Shown here: one piece after another, positions 1-10,334 of the stretch
How positions within the stretch are numbered: position 1 is the stretch's first letter
Layout of the letters: every line of letters begins with the position of its first letter
Source of the DNA: Coprinopsis marcescibilis
Lineage: Eukaryota > Basidiomycota > Agaricomycetes > Agaricales > Psathyrellaceae
Direction of reading: 5' to 3'
NCBI GenBank assembly: GCA_004369085.1
Contig: ML210506.1
Location: forward strand, 1 to 19,718
DNA: 19,718 bases
Translations under genes and position numbers: made by a program
The notes under the pieces: model-generated
The model's database searches: none
Seen by the model: only the letters and a program-made list of their open reading frames with translations
What the model was told of the DNA's origin: nothing

Positions 1-148
1 GGCCAGGTATAACATTGGCAATTTGAGCATCAAACGAAAGGGAGGCCAGGTATAACCCTACCGATTTGAGGTCTGGGTGCATCAAATTGGGAGGGGGCCA
101 GGTATAAGGTTCCCAATTTGAGGTCTGGGTGCACCAAATTGGGACCAG
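1..148. repeat. 52-bp tandem repeat with hairpin, about 2.8 copies
   Basis: Three units each begin with GGCCAGGTATAA, at 1, 44 and 96. Units 2 and 3 share the core TTGAGGTCTGGGTGCA followed by YCAAATTGGGA. Unit 1 is shorter and diverged. Unit 3 carries a perfect 10-bp inverted pair (TCCCAATTTG ... CAAATTGGGA) around a 14-nt loop, while units 1 and 2 have degraded versions. No coding potential is visible. The array may continue to the left of the window. It could be a satellite-like array or the edge of a transposable element; the sequence alone does not decide. Confidence 0.75.
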
Positions 149-213
149 GGTGGTAGGTTTAGAGCAAAAACAGAGCTCAGGATCTCGCCCCCAGGTAAAT
201 CCTCCAGATATAT

Positions 214-315
214 AGGAAAACCCTTGGACGAACACTGCTGCTGTCTCATATGGGAAAAGAAAGAAAGGAAAACCCTTGGACGAACACTGGTGTCCCGTAC
301 GGGAAGGACAGAGCA
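214..315. repeat. 52-bp direct duplication
   Basis: A 24-bp sequence beginning AGGAAAACCCTTGGACGAAC occurs at 214-237 and again at 266-289, exactly 52 bp apart. The following bases (CTGTCTCATATGGGA versus TGTCCCGTACGGGA) are also related, so this is a two-unit tandem duplication. The spacing equals that of the unrelated repeat at 44-148. Confidence 0.7.
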
Positions 316-496
316 CCAGAAATCTGGGGTCGTGGGAGCAAGAAATAACTACGAGCACCTAGCTGGGAGTATACATATAAGTCTGTATATGTTGTATCTC
401 ACCGAGTACTGCACCGTTTCGCGCAAACTCAACTGCTAAAGCCCGCGTTCCAGGAGCGTCATCTTTTTGCAGCAAACCATTCCCCAAACAGTGCAA

Positions 497-608
497 CCTA
501 CCAGCAAACCTGCAGTACATACCAGCAAACCTACAGCAAACCTGCAGTACCTACCAGCAAACCTACAGCAAACCTAGTGGACCCTGCCCTACAAAACCTA
601 CAAAACCT
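497..608. repeat. CAGCAAACCT minisatellite
   Basis: The words ACCAGCAAACCT, ACAGCAAACCT and TGCAGTAC alternate in a higher-order unit of about 31 bp between 497 and 575. They are followed by a shorter CTACAAAAC pair at 588-608. All units lie on one strand with few mismatches, which indicates recent slippage. No open reading frame makes sense of it. Confidence 0.65.
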
Positions 609-1120
609 AGAAGCTAAAACCAAAGTAGCCATTAACCCACCCTAGGATCAAAATGGTAGCCAATAGCCCTACTCGACAAGGACTGCAACTAGGACCATGA
701 CCAAGTCTATCGACTATCTGGCGGTTGGTCGGGAACCTCATAATGTTGGCAAGGTCCGTCGTTGCCCCGAACATCGCTGATCCTAAGCTGAAGAGTCAAG
801 ATGGCGAATGGCGCTGGTGGGGATCTAATCAAAGTGCTCGGCGTAGAGACTCGAGAGGTCCATCAGTGTGAGGCGCGACGTTTCATCAAGAATTTGATGC
901 TCGCAACCTGCAAGGTAATAAAGATGTTGATGGAAGGACAAGGGTTTGAACCTGGAGGCATTGCTAATTTAGATTCCACAGGATACCGAGGAGACAGTGA
1001 ATTCCATTGTTTATAAGCCACGACCAGGATATTGTTACAATATTAGTATTCCACAATCATATGTCCAATCATTAGTTTCAATATTCAGAACGGGGAATGC
1101 GATGAAATGTATAAACTTGT
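609..1120. other. no recognisable gene (3' flank of the decarboxylase gene)
   Basis: About 500 bp without a supported gene. A 71-codon frame at 801-1016 has no recognisable motif and no supporting splice pattern. The right part probably holds the 3' untranslated region of the leftward decarboxylase gene, whose stop is at 1121-1123. No tRNA or transposase signature was seen. Confidence 0.4.
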
Positions 1121-4100
1121 TTATCCTCGGTTCGGGTTACCATGTCCAACACCCATACCGACGCGAACCAAGGTTTCCAACGAGGCACGCCCATTGATGA
1201 GAAGATCTTCGTCCCACTCAACAGCGCCCTTTTCGAACACGATGACGATCGTAGAGCCACCTACAATCGTACCATGAGCACAATGTTGGTAAACTTGAGA
1301 AAAATACGCACCGAAAGCGAAGTATCCGAATTCATCTCCACGCTTGACTTGCTGACCCTCATTCACAGTGGTCTGTATACTTCCCACCATCATCGCACCG
1401 ACACAGACAGCCATGACGCGGCCAAACTGTGGGCTATCGATTGGGACAATCTTTCTTGCGTTCTCTCCATAAACGTCGAGGGCAGTGCGAATGGCTTGAG
1501 GCTGTCTAGGGATCAGTACCAACGTCAATCCGATATCACCCAAACACGTACGTTGACGGTGTAGTACTCGCCGGCGATGTAGGTCATGGGGCCGATAACA
1601 CCGTCCACCGGGGAGTGGAATCGGTGATAATCTTGAGGGGCAAGCCGGAAGATAGCCAAGGCACCTCCAATGTACCGGTCTGCCTCGTTCTTGTACGTAT
1701 CTCCAAAGAGTCGTTGGACGGAGAAGTCACGGCCCTTGATCCAAATCCTCGTCGCTTCGCTGACCGTTTCGAACGCCATAAGCCGGGAATCAGCTGCGGA
1801 AACTAGACGGTATGGGTCTTCGGGAGTGTCGACAGGTCTGGCCTCTGTTTTGAGTTTGCTACAGATCGAAGTGAGACTAGTGCGAAGATCGCATTGAAAC
1901 AGCGAGAGCCGTACCGATAGAAGAACTCATTGAAGGTTTCTATCAAAGTGATCCTTTGAGATATTTACAAGAAATCAACGAAGAAACGGGCTTACTGAAT
2001 GAATCCAAGGGGTCTCTGATCTCATTGACGTCGAGGTTGTGGAAGTCGATGAAACCTGGAATCTCTGCGGCGGAGGCGGGGTCATCATACTTGATACCTT
2101 GCTTGATCGACATCGATTTCAAGAGGCCGCGAGCTAGTACATGGAAGCATGTCAGCTTCGGATCAGGCGAAAATCAACCATGAACTCACCCCTTCCACCT
2201 TCCATGCGACTGGACGCGCCCTTGTACAACAGTCGAATCCCAAGGCGAACGTAGACTTGCATCTTCTCCTCCTCGAGCTTTCCGGTCATTCGGTTTTGAA
2301 CAATGATGTTGGCAGAGTTCTGAGCGTGAATTATGAGAACCGATGCTAGAGGGAACGCAAAACACCAAACGCTCACCGCTCCAAGCTTGTAGTTCCCAGA
2401 TGACACCTTGTTCAAGACCTTGTTGTACCATTTCCTCTGCGCCTGGCTGGCGGTGACAAAATTGCCGACCATAATCTTGTCAACCGCGCCCCAATCCTGG
2501 CTAGCGCAGATGGCCATGTGAGTGATGATGTCCATCTCCGCCTTCGCGTTCAGCCTCGGGCGATGGCACATCGGACAATTCTTGACGTTGATAACACGCT
2601 CGATGCCCTCATCTTCGGACGACGGGGAGCTATCAGACGTGTCGCCAGACTTGCCCTTGGATTCGGCGACCTCCTGTAGTGGTTGCTGGCTCGAGCTGGT
2701 GGGGACGGGGGCGGGAGCCGGAACCTTGTTCGTGTTCTCTCCCTCGTTCCTTTCGACCCTCGGCTGGCCGCTGAAGTCGAGTTGCTCCAGCTGAACTTCC
2801 CTGCCTTGACCGTCGAGAGCCTGAAGAATGGGAGTGTGAACAGCGCTGTCGGAGGAATCTTCCGAATCGATCCTCCTTTTCTCGCTGGCCGGTCGACCCA
2901 ATTCGGCTTCCAGGCACTGGATAGCTTGCTCGAATGACAGTTCTCCCTCGTGTGGGTCTTGACCGAATCGGGTAAAGAACGAGTCGACGGTAGAGTGGGT
3001 GAGAGTAGAGCCGAGAGAGTCGAGCATGGAGGTGATTTCGAGATGGGAAAGGGTGTTGGTATCGTCAGTGTCATACTGGCGAAGGTATTGCCTCCAGAAT
3101 CGCTGGCGAAGAGCAGAGTAGGGCTGGTATCGAGCCCTAACAAGATGTCAGAACGCGGGATACGAAACAGTGCATAAGACGTACTTGACCGAGATCGTAG
3201 GCGAGTGCTTCGATTCCCAATTCATACCCTTCGTCATTGCCAAAGGGAGCTTGAACTCCTTCATGGGATGGTTACCATCTTCCTGCGCCGAATACAGCCC
3301 TGTAACAGAATCGGGTTGTGGGGCACTGTCGAGGAGTTCCTTCACATTGAAATTGGCGTCGCCGATGTGATCGTTGGCCGAGAGCTTGTCCCAGTCGAGA
3401 ACGGCGAGGTTGACCTGAAAGTTGGTTTCGTAGCGACGAACGTGGAACAACAACTTTTCGTCCCAGACAGGATTTCGGGAATGGCGAATGACACGCGTTC
3501 TGAAGACCTTTTTTCCGAAAGAAATGACGACAAAGGGGTCCATATCCCAACCAGTGCGGGTCACTGAAGGGGGAGGTGAGCTGGAGCAGCAACCCGATGA
3601 GAGGATACGCACTGTTCGAAAGCTTGGGCAAGTCGTCGGCAGTCTGGATCTCCAACATGACTATGCCGACGATGTCCTGCTCGTGATCAAGCTTGTAACC
3701 CGCCTTGTTGTTGCCCTTCTTCTTAGACAGAGGGGCAGCATTTCCAGGTTCGATGATAGGCGATGACGTTACAGATCTGTCAGGAGTCGTGGTTGTCGAC
3801 TTGCTTGACAACTTCTTGCCGAACTTCATCTTCGTGATGAGCCCACTGGATTGTCGCGGGGTAGGGGCTTCGAGAACGGGAGGCTTGGTTTGAGTTATGC
3901 TGGCGGGTTCCGCGGAGAATTCCGTTTCATCATCATCGTCGTCGTCGTCTTCTTCGTCGGATGAGAGGCCTCCGTCGTCTTCGTAGGCAGCCCCGCTGCC
4001 GTTGGAGCGCACGGTACCAACACCTTGAGTCTGAAACACAAGGCGAGTCAGTCAATGATCGAGATCGAGAGGGAAACACCATACAGGGGGCACGGAAACC

Positions 4101-5098
4101 AACGACGGTCTGGTCGACTTGACAAGGGTATTAAAGATTGCGCCAAAGCTCTCTTGGGTGTGTTGGGCGCCAGGAGGAGACACAAATCCTAGGCGGATCT
4201 GCACACTCCCTGTGGCAGCGGTGTTGGCTCGAGTCGAGAGCAGGTCCAAGGAGAACGCCTGAGGTAGATCAATTAGCAACCACAGGGGTGCATAAGAAAC
4301 CGGGCTAACTTTGTTGTTGGGGTCGTCCCAGCCATATGGTCTCTCCTTGGAAACGGCAGCACCAACTTCGCGGTCGACGAACCAATCCTCCAACGGCAAT
4401 GCGACCTCGCCAAGATAGTCCTTCCCGAGCATATCCTTATCCCACACGACGAGTTCGAGGACCCCAAGTTTATCGGCGAGCGAGCTGTAGATCGGAAAGT
4501 TGAATGTGGCATCCTTGGGCGAGTAAACGGGATTCAGGGACTTCTTCACGACGACGGTTTGCTGGCGATTGTTCAAGACGGACGCGACGACGAAGCTGCG
4601 TGGATTGGTTAGAACGAATATACGGGGAAATAGGTGTCAGATGGGAAAGTATCCATGGGAAATGATGGCATGGGATACTGGCGTGGAATGACGACAGTCA
4701 ATCGATAATAATAGGTCACGTACGGGTCGCTGGTTCCTCCTCGATCTTTCGCCAAAAGGTGCATGCATCCTATAATCTGCAATCGAAGGATGACAACGGG
4801 ATCTTCACCAGACGCGGGTACGAATTGGTTGTTCCCTTTCTTTCCGGCTGTTAATCGATGAGCCGGGCAGAAGATGGATGGAAATGTGCGGTGGTTGCGG
4901 TTGTGAGGTCGAGATCGAGGGCGCGAAGAACGAAGGTTTCAGATCACTGGTCAGCACAGGATTTTCGGTGTGTTGAGCGAAGGAATAACCTTTGATTCCT
5001 TTGGTAGCGACGCGCCCGGGTGCGAGGACTGCAGACTTCAGCGCCTTGCCGATCTTGAGTCCACCCTTTTTGTTTGCAGCGTCATTTGAGGGTGCCAT
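1121..5098 (-). CDS. PSD2: phosphatidylserine decarboxylase proenzyme 2 (C2/EF-hand type)
   Basis: This enzyme decarboxylates phosphatidylserine to phosphatidylethanolamine. In known fungi the C2-containing type acts in the Golgi/endosomal system. I reconstruct 13 exons: 5098-4948, 4847-4724, 4595-4310, 4258-4085, 4030-3613, 3563-3185, 3136-2377, 2319-2190, 2133-1996, 1939-1915, 1858-1552, 1501-1312 and 1260-1121. They sum to 3222 nt (1073 residues plus stop) with every phase consistent. Domains in order: C2-A (about 66-185), an acidic linker, C2-B (about 368-475, with [13 protein letters not shown]), an EF-hand loop at 533-544 ([12 protein letters not shown]), a CPMC...H...C zinc-binding-like motif (C698, C701, H717, C721), then the catalytic domain from about 800. 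Catalytic residues are present: Asp885 in SAADSR, YHRFH (His940/His943), and FGGST, where Ser1030 becomes the pyruvoyl group and leaves an alpha chain of about 44 residues. The start at 5098 is preferred because an upstream in-frame ATG at 5134 lies inside a likely 5'UTR intron. The family call is very secure; exact splice sites are inferred, and the first two introns (100 and 128 bp) are the least certain. Confidence 0.93.
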
Positions 5099-5126
5099 TC
5101 GCGACGATCGTAGCCTTGTCTCGGTT

Positions 5127-5179
5127 CTGTGCATATGCCCGTCAGCTGTCTACCAACTACGCTCTTCGATGGTACTCAC
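5127..5179 (-). other. probable 5'UTR intron of the decarboxylase gene
   Basis: On the minus strand a consensus donor GTGAGT (from 5179) is followed by a branch-like CTGAC and an acceptor GCACAG ending at 5127, giving 53 bp, typical of this gene's introns. It lies 28 bp upstream of the chosen start codon and would remove the alternative upstream ATG at 5134. This is inference from splice signals only. Confidence 0.5.
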
Positions 5180-5752
5180 ATCCAATCAGATAGTTAACCC
5201 TCTAAGGTTTCACAAAAGTTACAGAGAATGAGGAGTTTTGAAACGATCGATGGGTGCCGAAGAGAGATCTTGAAAGTAGGAAAGGCTTGTACGGTGTCAG
5301 AGATAACGGGTCTCGATTGAGAGAGGGCAAGATGTGTGAAATGGTGGGGTCGTCGTTACAAGAAAAGGAATATATATCTGCACAGCACTGGTGGTGCTCT
5401 GATAACAAATCACAGCATCACATCTACCGCGTGCCTGTTCGCATCGACCGCCCATTCGGCGCCAAGAGGTGATCGCGGCACCTTATGTTTCCATTTTGGA
5501 ATTCGATCAATTGCTTAATTAACCACTCGCCTCGAATTGGTCTTGCAGAAAGAAGTTCCAGAGCTCGTTCGTAGTAATCCAGACTATTTCTTGGATTACC
5601 AGTTATCCTTAAAGTGCATAGACGAGCGCATCAATAATATTAGATGATTATATATGTGTCAAAGATTACATGTTTACAGTACGTAGATTCTCTTCTTCTT
5701 CTCGACCAATACACAGACATATCGTACCAACAAAAACGAAGGCCCACATGAA
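5180..5752. promoter_or_regulatory. intergenic region: decarboxylase promoter side and downstream gene 3' end
   Basis: Both flanking genes point left, so this stretch holds the upstream region of the decarboxylase gene and the 3' flank of the gene ending at 5753. A CCAAT-type word occurs near 5182 next to the likely 5'UTR intron. No open frame with protein-like composition and no clear TATA box were found. Confidence 0.35.
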
Positions 5753-7264
5753 TCATCTCAAGTTCAGCAGTGGAATATCATCTGAGTTCTTCCGTTTCTT
5801 CAACTTCTTCGCAGGTAAGCGCCCAACCACAGCTCCTCCATATCCAGCGGTGGACCGTGAAACCCCGTAGACGCCGTCGTCTCCAAAGCGCTGGTCCACA
5901 CACGACATATACGCTGCACACGAACGTTAGCATCTGCTGATGATCAAGAACACGCAGTCCACGTACGCCGAAGACATCCAAGCAACGCCCACAGAAACCC
6001 TTGCCCATCCCCCTGATCAGACGCTCGAACCTGTGCACCACGTAGAGGAAAAGGGCTGACATATCCACCGTGTGCACCATGCGGCGCTTCTCCCGGGGGA
6101 TAATGCGAGGATGGCCAGCTGATGTTGGATACGCCATCTCTGAGCTTAGCACCTCCGACCGCGAGCGGGCTCTCCGGTGAGATAAGCACCATCGGTTTGA
6201 CTGATGGTAGAGGTTTCGAAGGCCGAGGCTGTGTGGTCACCATACCCTGCTTAACCTTGGTTAATGACTCGAGGTATGTCACATTCAATCCACTGAACAC
6301 TCACAAGGCCAGGTGGTACCTTTGGCTCCGGAACCAAGCGAACGGAGGACGAGGAAGGCGCGGAAATCGAACCAAAGTCCTCATAACCATTACCAAGATC
6401 AATCGTCGTGAGATCTTCTTCTTCTACCAACATCTCTACGTCTCTCGATGCAGCCCCAAATCCCTCCAAATCTAACGAACCGACAACATCACCAGGGATC
6501 GACTGAAGCCTCGATTTCAACAACAAAGACACCTCTGCTTCCCCTCCCTTCTTCTTCCCTTCCGCTCGCTCAGACACACCCAGCGGTGTAGGTACAGTCA
6601 AAACGAGGTTGGAATTCATATGTGGGATTGTGGGTCTATGAACCCGACCCAACGTCGACATCTTGTCGTTCTCTCTCGGGCCGTCCGCTGAACGAGGTCG
6701 AGGTTGTACCTTTACCGAGACAACAGAGTTGGTCGAATAACTCGAATCGGCCGATAGAGGTCGCTGCGAGAACCCACTACTCCTCCTGCTAGCTTTCCTC
6801 GCCACGATAGCCTTGACAACAGGGGATATATCCTCCGCCTCTGATGAATCCGACCGAAAGTCGATAAAGGACGCTTGGAAGCGGAACTTTGTTCGACCAT
6901 CTTCACTGGCGACGTCCTTTCGCAGAGGTTCGCCAACTCCAAACGGGACGGCAGCCTGAGGAACAATCGGCTTCGACCGTCGTAGTACGGGCTCTGCAGG
7001 CGGCGACAAAGGTAGTCCGGGTGGGAACCGCGGAGGAGGGGGCGAAGGCAACGGCACAGACGCACTCTTCACATGCGAGGTCCTCCTCAACCGCTTATCA
7101 ATATTCGTCACTACTCTCCCGTCAGCAACCAACCAACAACACCACTCTCAAATCATCCACTCACCTCCCTCCGACCCTTCATCCTCTTCCACAATGGGCG
7201 TAAGACTAGTCGGCGACGAGTACTTGGGCACAGTAAGCGAATACGACCTAAAATGCAAGGCCAT
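5753..7264 (-). CDS. unrecognised Pro/Ser-rich protein with basic C-terminal cluster
   Basis: I do not recognise this family. Reconstructed exons are 7264-7165, 7110-6305, 6255-5967 and 5913-5753 (1356 nt, 451 residues), joined by introns of 54, 49 and 53 bp with compatible phases. The last intron has a textbook GTACGT donor and GCTAAC branch site. The protein starts MALHFRSYSLTVPKY, then has a proline-rich stretch (about 50-75), a Ser/Arg/Pro-rich centre, an acidic patch (LVEEEDLTTIDLG) and a C-terminus with a KKLKKRK cluster at 434-440 that resembles a nuclear localisation signal. Most of it looks disordered; no catalytic motif or clear membrane span is visible. ATG at 7264 has a strong context (GAAGATGG). 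An alternative start at 7342 followed by a 66-bp intron (7330-7265) would add only MDED. The exon 3 frame choice around 5967-6150 is the weakest point, because a second frame is also open there. Confidence 0.6.
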
Positions 7265-9724
7265 CTTCACCCTCGCAGCAAGATCAGACAAAGGTAAAAA
7301 GGGGGCGAAAAACCAAGCCAAACCACTCACATCTTCGTCCATTCTTAATAAAACTCCCAACCCCACGTAATCAAATATCAAAAAAGGTTGATATTGCGAT
7401 GCCTATCCGCGCACTACCACCCCACTAATTAATCCTTCGCTCGGCGCTAATCTAAACTTGCCAGTCGGTATTTGTGGGGAGCAAGTTGCGAGAGAGAAAA
7501 GGGAATTAACCTATCTACATCTAATTCCAATTTATACGGTGGAGCGGTCGAGACGTCGCGAGGACGACCACTGCGGATTAAGGGTTTATACTAGTATATC
7601 ACCCCAATATCAGCATTTATCCGGGACTCTATGCTACGTGGAAACAACCCTATACCCGACCATGTTGAGCCCCTCGACAAATCGCCACGCACTCCAACAA
7701 TCAGTTACACTTCCAAGGTCACTGACGCATAACCTCGACGACCGGCAAGCCAACAGCGTGAAACCGGTCTACGGTGAGTAACAGCCTGAAACGGAGTAAC
7801 CCGGTGTCAAGGACGAATATATACATAGTCACCATGACGGTGATAAGATGGCCACGGCGACGCTAATGCTTCAAGGTGACGGGGCGGCTTTAAACGGCCA
7901 CCACAATCACTCAGCATACAGGCACGGCTGCTCACAAGACCATCTCACCAAATATCCATAATACATCTAACACCATCGAGTCCACCCGTCCCGCAGCTCA
8001 CCACGAAGACCTATGTAATAGGTGTTCGGCGCGACACCACGGCCCGTTCACCAGCTTCTTCTCGTGCGGGACATTCAAAGGCAGCTGCGGAGCTACCCGT
8101 TACCCGCAACAGCGTCAGCCTGCTTATCCTCGCCTCTCCTCGACTACCCAATGAGGATACATACCATACACGAATAACCAACGTCGTTATACAGTACTCC
8201 AATGCCACACTAATCTGCACAGGTTACAGGTATCACGACGCCTCAAAATCCCACCCTCCCGCAAACCTATCCCACTTACCCCACACGGCGGAGGCGTGCC
8301 TAAAAATCCTGATATGTCTAGATTCTAACCCCAAGGACCTTACTTACGACATCGCAACAACCACTTTTACTCGGAGAGTGCCTATGTATGCAGGTACGTA
8401 TGGACTGTGTATTGAGAAGTAGAATGCGGCACTGGTCCTCACCTACCACCGCTTACAGAGTGCCAGAGTGGCTACTTATCATATGTGTGTGTAATGAGTA
8501 CTATCACCGTTTCCCAACGTAGGATGCGGTACTGGTCGTTACTTTTACTTTACTCCTACCACCGCACAGAAAGATGCACTGCGTATTGAGTACTCTTATA
8601 TCCCCGGGGTAACGCAGGATACGGTACTGGCACACCCCCTCAAGGTACGCATAATTACACCGGTCGAGCCTCGAAGAGACGTCACCATACCAACGTCGAA
8701 CATACCAAAGCGGGGGTTTAACTGCTTTGCACGCCGAGTCCGTCCAACAATTAATGGCACAGCATACATGCAAGCTCTCACTCTGAAGGTGCTGATACTT
8801 GGAGGTCTCAAGCTAGTAGTAACCGCCCCGTCAGCCTTTCAGTTGCGAAGAAATTCGAATCCGATTCTTCTTGTTCCTAACCCGGCCATCTCCAATACAT
8901 ATATACTCATCGCGACATCGAGACAATCAATATGTATTGGACTGTACGATCAGACTTGAAGAAGCTTGGCCCGTCTGTGTCGTTTGTCCCATGCCTTATT
9001 CCGTATATTGGCCTCAGCGCGTTCTCTATGCAGTCCTTCCCTGGCCCGTACTCTCACGAATACCTTGGCCAAATCCCCATCTAGTCACAACTCCCTCCCG
9101 TTCTCGCTTGTCGAGCCTACACCCGCGGAAAACGACCCAATTTTGGGATGAAGAGCAAGGGATGGGTACATATATGCTACTACTCTCCACTCGTGATGTC
9201 GTTCGATGAGCTGACTTGATTCTTCCGGCGCAAAAACTTGAGATTTGCATGATGGAAAGAAACATATATTACGTCCATGTCTCGCCACCAGCGCCTAAGG
9301 TGGACGTCATTCTTGGCAAGCAAAGCGCCAAAGGAAGACCCCAGCACGCAACCATAGCCCTTCAAGCACACCGCCTTGTCACCGAGTTCGTGGCATTATA
9401 TGGTACATCAACACTATTTTACGCACATCAAAGGAAAGAGAAATAATTTACAGCAACGACAGGGTCTCTACAAAGTACAAATTACGACTACATGCATCAA
9501 TAACGAACCGAGAAACCGAAGAAAAGACGGTAAAGTGTTCTGGAAAGCGGTAAGAGCAGGTATATGCGCTGATAGGCAAGATCAGGTTTATCCGAGGAAA
9601 CCCCAGACGATGCAAGGCCCAATCGACGGGATATGAACAGGCATCGCGTGCACCTACGGTCCTGGTCAGAAACAAACACACCGAGAATACGCCAACGATC
9701 AACATACGCAGCAATTCGAGCAGA
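7265..9724. other. gene-poor intergenic region (about 2.4 kb)
   Basis: This contains the upstream region of the gene starting at 7264 on the left and the 3' flank of the HMG-box gene on the right. Frames of 60-112 codons occur on both strands but have erratic composition, no recognisable domains and no coherent splice pattern. A degenerate repeat lies at 8404-8636. I see no transposase, reverse transcriptase, tRNA or rRNA sequence. Confidence 0.5.
8404..8636. repeat. three degenerate ~95-100-bp tandem units
   Basis: The word ATGCGGYACTGGTC occurs at 8424 and 8524, with a diverged form (ATACGGTACTGGCA) at 8619. Each is preceded by a TAWTGAG-AGTA-like word (8409, 8492, 8584). The first two are followed by CCTACCACCGC...ACAG. 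The order of words is the same in each unit, but the spacing varies by small indels. Confidence 0.55.
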
Positions 9725-10334
9725 TCAGTCATCGTCTTCTTCTTCCTCGTCAGCGTCAGAGCCATCGGCCTCGTCTTCCTCCTCGGACTCAACCTTCTTT
9801 GCCTTCCTCGATGCGCGTGCAGGGGGTTTGGCCTTTGGCGCGGGCTTGGCCTTTGGTGCAGGCTTTGCCTTGACCTCCTTCACGGGTTTAGGTTCCTTCG
9901 CCGCCTTTGGTTCCTTTGGCTTGCGGCTCTTGGGGTCCTGGCCTCTGTTCGGGTTCTCAGGCGCATTCTTCCACAGGGCAGCGATCTACGCACACCACGC
10001 AATCAGCACACACCGACGAAGGATAGGTGACAAACGTACATGGGTCATCGCCTCCTTGGCCCGTCCCGGGTTCTCCTCATTCCACTTCTTCATGTGCTCC
10101 TTGCAAAAGATCTGATATGCCGAGGGCTCCCGTTTCGGCTTGTCCTCCGCATCTACGGCGACATCAGCCAGCTGGCAGCGATGACGAGGGCATATACGGA
10201 CCTTTCTTGGGCGCTTTGGTCCTGGTGTTTGCAGCCTTTGTGGCAGTCTTGGTCTTGGTGACTATCGGGGATACAATTAGTGATGTCGACAAACAAAGAG
10301 GGGGGCAAGGATTACCAGTCGCAGTCTTTGCCAT
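9725..10334 (-). CDS. HMG-box-like chromatin protein with lysine-rich and acidic tails
   Basis: This is a small nuclear DNA-binding protein. Four exons (10334-10316, 10261-10202, 10152-10040, 9985-9725) total 453 nt, coding for 150 residues, with introns of 54, 49 and 54 bp and consistent phases. Residues 1-30 are basic (MAKTATVTKTKTATKAAN...). Residues 31-78 match the first two helices of an HMG box: KPKREPSAYQIFCKEHMKKW, then NEENPGRAKEAMTHIAALWK. The usual third helix is not evident; the chain continues as NAPENPNRGQDPKSRKPKEP. Residues 85-128 are Lys/Pro/Ala-rich with an APKAKP repeat, and 130-150 are almost entirely Glu/Asp. Basic and acidic tails of this kind are known in HMGB/Nhp6-type proteins. 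The short box also resembles YABBY-like HMG domains. The start ATG sits in a 19-nt first exon with context CACAATGG. It diverges from the secreted-protein gene at 10818. Confidence 0.85.

Noticed and set aside
930..965. GGGTTTGAACC word resembling a tRNA T-arm
   Set aside because: The stem has a mismatch and no matching acceptor, D or anticodon arms could be placed on either strand.
801..1016. 71-codon plus-strand frame starting MANGAGGDLIKVLG
   Set aside because: Short, no recognised motif, no supporting splice or promoter signals; could be chance.
1142..1564. 140-codon plus-strand frame and other plus-strand frames within 1142-5134
   Set aside because: They lie opposite the decarboxylase exons, whose family match is decisive; the antisense products show no recognisable motif.
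5778..6152. 124-codon minus-strand frame overlapping exon 3 of the unrecognised gene
   Set aside because: Joining into it needs a 43-bp or shorter intron, while the frame used here joins directly to the last exon with good splice signals; it remains an alternative.
8871..9209. 112-codon plus-strand frame in the gene-poor region
   Set aside because: Overlaps several other open frames of similar size on both strands, with no recognisable domain.
9448..9792. 114-codon minus-strand frame with a hydrophobic segment
   Set aside because: It overlaps the acidic-tail exon of the HMG-box gene in another frame, and the HMG reading is far better supported.
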